DNA from: Desulfobacteraceae bacterium
GTDB lineage: Bacteria > Desulfobacterota > Desulfobacteria > Desulfobacterales > UBA5852
Direction of reading: 5' to 3'
NCBI GenBank assembly: GCA_014237395.1
Contig: JABZFP010000031.1
Coordinates: 1 to 64,000 of the forward strand
Length of the DNA stretch: 64,000 nucleotides
Shown here: positions 60,555-64,000 of the stretch, piece after piece
Position numbering within the stretch: position 1 is the first letter of the stretch
How the letters are laid out: the number at the start of each line of letters is the position of its first letter
The notes under the pieces: model-generated
The model's database searches: none
What the model saw: the letters and a program-made list of their open reading frames with translations, nothing else
Told to the model about the DNA's origin: nothing
Translations under genes and position numbers: made by a program

Positions 60555-61817
60555 TCAGGAATACTGGAAGTTTTTCGATTTGAAGAGGGCCAGGCAGGCG
60601 TCGACGCCCTGGGGATCGTAGAGCAGCCCCCGGTTTTTCCGGATTTCCTGCAGGGCGACATCGAGGCCACGCCCGGGCCGGTAGGGCCGGTGGGAATCGA
60701 TGGTCTCCACCACATCGGCGATGCACAGGATGCGGGCTTCGAGCAGGATGTTGTCCCCCGCCAGTCCCTGGGGGTAGCCCGACCCGTTGAGCCGCTCGTG
60801 GTGTTGCAGCACAATCCGATCCACCGCACCGGGGAACTCGAATTGCTTCAAGATGTCGTAGCCGACCTGCGGGTGCCGTTGGATCAGCTGGAACTCCACG
60901 TTGTTAAGACCGCCGGGTTTGCTCAGAATCTCGGCCGGGATGGCGATCTTGCCCATATCGTGAATCAGACCGGCCATGCGCAGGCTCTTGCACTGTTGAT
61001 TGGAAAGTCCCATCTCCCGCGCCAGGGCCACGGCCAGCTCGGTTGCCCGCCGCTGGTGGCCGGCCGTATAGGGGTCGCGTTCCTCAACGGTCAGGGACAT
61101 GGCCCGGACCATCTCGTCCAGGTTGTTTTCCAACTGGTTGTTGCTTTGCTTAAGCTTGTATTCGGCCAGCTTGCGCTCCACGATTTCCTGTTTGAGCTGC
61201 TTGTTCAGCAGCATCAGTTCGGATGTGCGTTTGAGCACCATGGATTCCAGGTGATCGTGGTGACGCTTTAATTCGTCCTCGGCTTCCATCTCTTTGGAGA
61301 CAACGGTCAACAGGCCCAGGGACAGACTGATGCGGTCCCGGAAATAGAATTCGATATTGGCCTGGTCCTTGACCCAGATCACCCGGCCATCCCGGGTATG
61401 GATCTTGTAAACGGCTTCGATGGTGCCCGTCTTCTTGCACTCTTCGCGCAGTTCCTCCCAGGAATCCTCCAGTTCCGCCCGGCTTTGGACCTCTTTATGA
61501 ATACCGACATCCATGTCGAGGGTTTTGTAGATGCGCCGGTCCACCACACAATCGCGGAAGACGTCCGCCACTTCGGATTGGCGGCAATCCAGCAGTTCCA
61601 GAAAGGATTGGCTGGTGTATTCATACCAGATCTGCTTGTCCTGGCTCTGCCAGGCGGCAACATAAAGGATGCCGGCACTGCCGGTGTCTTCGAAGGCCTG
61701 GTAGCGTTCGATGATTTCCACCAGCCGTCGTTTCAGTTCGACACTGTAATACCCGTTCAGAATGCGTCCGCCGTAATTCCGCGGCACTAAATAAAGCCCT
61801 TTGTTGGGGTCGCCCAT
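60555..61817 (-). CDS. HD-GYP domain cyclic-di-GMP phosphodiesterase with sensory N-terminus
   Basis: 420 residues from ATG 61817, with GAGGA 10 bases upstream; the frame stays open 34 codons further. The N-terminal ~185 residues contain a PAS-like region (TIEAVYKIHTRDGRVIWVKDQA). A coiled coil (EAEDELKRHHDHLESMVLK) leads to HD-GYP with HDMGKIAIP and HHERLNGSGYPQGL intact. It breaks down cyclic di-GMP. It is soluble. It balances the cyclase at 28159. Confidence 0.92.
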   Translation of the reverse strand: MGDPNKGLYLVPRNYGGRILNGYYSVELKRRLVEIIERYQAFEDTGSAGILYVAAWQSQDKQIWYEYTSQSFLELLDCRQSEVADVFRDCVVDRRIYKTLDMDVGIHKEVQSRAELEDSWEELREECKKTGTIEAVYKIHTRDGRVIWVKDQANIEFYFRDRISLSLGLLTVVSKEMEAEDELKRHHDHLESMVLKRTSELMLLNKQLKQEIVERKLAEYKLKQSNNQLENNLDEMVRAMSLTVEERDPYTAGHQRRATELAVALAREMGLSNQQCKSLRMAGLIHDMGKIAIPAEILSKPGGLNNVEFQLIQRHPQVGYDILKQFEFPGAVDRIVLQHHERLNGSGYPQGLAGDNILLEARILCIADVVETIDSHRPYRPGRGLDVALQEIRKNRGLLYDPQGVDACLALFKSKNFQYS

Positions 61818-62148
61818 GAATCGCACAATCCTCGTCAAGAATGGTTGCAACCTGTTTCGGGAGGCCGCATGCGGCGTGCCTGGATCGTCTCCGGCCGGCT
61901 GGGACACCAACGCGTCCATCGATCATCAGGGTCGGATGCGGACCTTCATCCCGTGCAAATTGGTTTTGCCACTTTGGGCGTCAATGCGCAAGTGTGTTTT
62001 CATGGCCGACCATTGAGGATGTCATTCCGGAAATAGGTTGCGCGCCAGCGACCGGCCTGCTATTTCGCTGTAGTCGCCGATAGGGCGGAAAATTGATCCA
62101 CCGGAGTTTCATGGCATTCACCAAAGATTGCCGTCAGGAGTATTTTTG
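61818..62148. other. 331-bp divergent intergenic region
   Basis: Lies between the HD-GYP gene and the LysE-type gene, so it should hold both promoters. The left ~100 bp is an upstream continuation of the HD-GYP frame without its own start signal. No repeat or strong palindrome was seen. Confidence 0.35.
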
Positions 62149-62781
62149 ATGGATCCGCAATTCTGGACCTACCTGATCGCCATTACCCTGCTGACCATCA
62201 CGCCAGGTGTGGACACTGTGTTGATCATCCGCAACACCACCCGGGGCGGGTGGTGCGATGGGGCGCTGAGCAGCCTGGGCATCTGTTCCGGCCTGTTTGT
62301 GCATGCCGTGGTGTCGGCGGTGGGGATTTCGGTGATCCTGCTGCAGTCGGCCTGGGCCTTCAAAGCCCTTAAACTGGCCGGGGCCGGCTATCTGATGTGG
62401 CTGGGGTATGTCAGCCTGCGCAGTGCGGCGCGAAACGGCGAACCGCTGGAATTGAGCCATCTGCCGGCCAGTGTCTACCACTTCAGCGCCCGCCGCTCTC
62501 TCCTGGAGGGCTTCCTTTCCAATGTGCTGAATCCCAAAGCAGTGGTATTTTACATGGCCTTTCTGCCGCAGTTCATCGACCCGGCGCGATCGGCGCTCCA
62601 GCAGTCCCTTTTCCTGGCGGGGCTGCATTTTGCGATCGCCATGGTCTGGCAGTGCCTGCTGGCATCGATCGTCCACAAGGCCAAGACCTGGATGCAAAAC
62701 CAGAAGGTCCGGCGCAGTCTCGACGGTGTGACCGGGTCGATCATGATGCTGTTCGGGATCAAGCTGGCGCTGGATCGATAG
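62149..62781 (+). CDS. LysE/RhtB-family amino acid exporter
   Basis: 210 residues from ATG 62149, after AGGAG. About six membrane helices. The motif TPGVDTVLIIRNTTRGG and the central LEGFLSNVLNPKAVVFYMAFLPQFI are typical of LysE/RhtB proteins. It exports amino acids or homoserine-like compounds. The substrate cannot be predicted. It converges with the AOR gene. Confidence 0.93.
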   Translation: MDPQFWTYLIAITLLTITPGVDTVLIIRNTTRGGWCDGALSSLGICSGLFVHAVVSAVGISVILLQSAWAFKALKLAGAGYLMWLGYVSLRSAARNGEPLELSHLPASVYHFSARRSLLEGFLSNVLNPKAVVFYMAFLPQFIDPARSALQQSLFLAGLHFAIAMVWQCLLASIVHKAKTWMQNQKVRRSLDGVTGSIMMLFGIKLALDR

Positions 62782-62819
62782 ACGCCTATTCCCACAAGAC
62801 ACATCGTGAAGGCATGCGG

Positions 62820-64000
62820 TCAGCTTTCCTTACCTTCACTTGAGGCCGTTTGCGCCAGGTCGGTAATGGCTGTGGCGTAGGCCGTCAACAGCGCGTCAAG
62901 ATAGGCCGGATCGGTCTTGCCTTTCCAGGTCGTGAGCTCGTGGAAGCGTTTGGGAATAGTGATTTGCTTCGGCCGATACCCGGTGGCCATGCGCAGCTGC
63001 CAGCGCTTTGCCTGGATACCGGCGCTGCAGGCCGCCATTTGCCCCGCCAACCGGTCATAGCCCACCGACTGCAGACATTCGTCCAGAAGTTCACCGCTGT
63101 ATACCTTGCGGGCAAACAGGCAGGACACCATCGAGGTCAGCCAGACGCGCTCGCGTTCATCCTCGACCAGAAACGCAACGGCCTTGTCCACGTTCTGGTC
63201 GTCATGCTTCTGATCATAGGAATAGCCGCCGGTGTCCAGGTGGGAGTGGCGGAATCCCAGCGCCTGGGCCGCATAGTAGACTTCGCCGGTGGCATAGCCG
63301 GCCATTTCCTGGCCCAGCACGCAGGCAAACTCTTCCCCGCCGTATTCAGCCGCAGCCTTTAGGGCACCCTGACCGAGCAGGCGATAGAAGTCGTTGGTTC
63401 CTTTGCCAAGGTGGTGCATGGCCTGTCGGAACGCTTGGGCATCCCCGAATTTTAGTGATAGGATCGCTTCTTTCTCCGAGATCAGTCCTTTTTCCAGGGC
63501 CTCGGCAGCCCAGGCCAGGGCCACGCCGGCACTCATGACATCCAGCCCCATCTTCTCGGCCACATCCATGATCCCCAGTACGGCAAAGGCGTCGGTTACG
63601 CCCAGCATGGTGCCGGCAGCGAAAATCGGTTCGTAGTCATAGGCCACCTGACGGTAGAGATACTGGTTTTCGGCCATGAATTTTTCGCGCATGAAACCGA
63701 CGTGAATGCAGCCCACCGGGCATCCGGCACAGGCCGCGTTGCGCAGCAGGGTGTCGTCGGCGAACCTTTCGCCGGTCACCCCGTCTATGGCCGGGTCGCT
63801 GGTCTGCTGAAGATTGCGCCAGGGCAGGGCTTTGAGTTCATTGAGAGATGCCAGGTTCGCGGCAGTCCCCAGGTTGTGGTATTTGCTCATCATGTCGGTG
63901 GTGGTCATCCGGGCGTACACGTCTTCAAACAGCTTGCGGTAGGCCTTGTCCGCCGGCAGGCTGAAGGCGGCGTCACCTTCGATCACGATGCCTTTGAGGT
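62820..64000 (-). CDS. Aldehyde:ferredoxin oxidoreductase family protein (partial)
   Basis: The frame runs off the window end, so the N-terminal part (with the pterin domain) is missing; at least 393 residues are visible. CAGCPVGCIHVG carries the cysteines of the [4Fe-4S] cluster, and the text (QMAGYATGEVYYAAQALGFRHSHLDTGGYS, CLQSVGYDR) is typical of the AOR family. Members use a tungsten or molybdenum bis-pterin to oxidise aldehydes to acids with ferredoxin. The GTG at 63986 is internal. Substrate class cannot be set from this part. Confidence 0.88.
   Translation of the reverse strand, partial: LKGIVIEGDAAFSLPADKAYRKLFEDVYARMTTTDMMSKYHNLGTAANLASLNELKALPWRNLQQTSDPAIDGVTGERFADDTLLRNAACAGCPVGCIHVGFMREKFMAENQYLYRQVAYDYEPIFAAGTMLGVTDAFAVLGIMDVAEKMGLDVMSAGVALAWAAEALEKGLISEKEAILSLKFGDAQAFRQAMHHLGKGTNDFYRLLGQGALKAAAEYGGEEFACVLGQEMAGYATGEVYYAAQALGFRHSHLDTGGYSYDQKHDDQNVDKAVAFLVEDERERVWLTSMVSCLFARKVYSGELLDECLQSVGYDRLAGQMAACSAGIQAKRWQLRMATGYRPKQITIPKRFHELTTWKGKTDPAYLDALLTAYATAITDLAQTASSEGKES

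Overview
The window looks like the chromosome of a strictly anaerobic, sulfate-reducing member of the Desulfobacterota (Desulfosarcina/Desulfobacteraceae type). The basis is the gene content: multihaem c-type cytochromes, hybrid-cluster protein, rubrerythrin, desulfoferrodoxin, rubredoxins, FprA-type flavo-diiron protein, short Q-loop cytochrome bd, two siroheme sulfite-reductase-type proteins and an AOR-family oxidoreductase. Most of the DNA is GC-rich and gene-dense. The assignment is an inference from families, not from a marker gene.

Layout. 1-5.4 kb: nitrogen-oxide/hydroxylamine handling (NapC-type cytochrome, octahaem HAO-like cytochrome, hcp, a degenerate HD protein and a ferredoxin). 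5.8-14.0 kb: a compact oxygen-defence island (rubrerythrin, superoxide reductase, rubredoxin-like protein, flavodoxin, cydAB, trihaem cytochrome, flavodoxin/phosphatase-like fusion, rubredoxin, FprA, ferredoxin). 14.3-16.2 kb: DsrE-like, HEAT-repeat and siroheme/ferredoxin fusion proteins, tightly coupled. 16.3-19.0 kb: copper chaperone and CopA. 19.05-19.82 kb: a lone integron-type gene cassette carrying higBA with its own attC site. 19.8-22.0 kb: AT-richer pair of an iron-sulfur flavoprotein and a TetR regulator with two operators between them. 22.2-24.8 kb: Tat-exported FeS subunit, membrane cytochrome b, a 29-residue membrane peptide, and an ECF sigma/anti-sigma pair. 24.8-30.5 kb: iron-linked membrane peptide, DtxR-type repressor, cyclophilin, methionine aminopeptidase, PAS-GGDEF, HAD and SGNH proteins. 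30.6-34.8 kb: an overlapping five-gene operon (methyltransferase, polyprenyl-synthase-like, ABC permease, ABC ATPase, K+-channel-like). 35.0-38.3 kb: small sulfite reductase, two-component system, thioesterase. 38.3-41.5 kb: VanZ/LamG protein and DegP. 41.7-50.2 kb (minus strand): SDR, dicarboxylate symporter, amino-acid-binding protein, cardiolipin synthase lacking one HKD motif, aspartase with an N-terminal sensor-like domain, DcuA. 50.5-53.9 kb: unknown, SppA lipoprotein, SidJ-like pseudokinase. 54.2-60.1 kb: RND efflux system. 60.5-64 kb: HD-GYP protein, LysE exporter, AOR (cut by the window end).

Working together: the first 14 kb forms a nitrosative/oxidative stress block using rubredoxin, ferredoxin and flavodoxin as carriers. 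DcuA, AspA and the symporter suggest aspartate/fumarate exchange. The most unusual items are the higBA cassette with attC, a 132-bp terminal-inverted-repeat element (two full copies and one truncated) whose end supplies the stop codon of the RND pump gene, the cardiolipin synthase lacking its first HKD motif, the flavodoxin-like protein fused to a phosphatase-like domain without its catalytic residues, the aspartase fusion and the SidJ-like pseudokinase.
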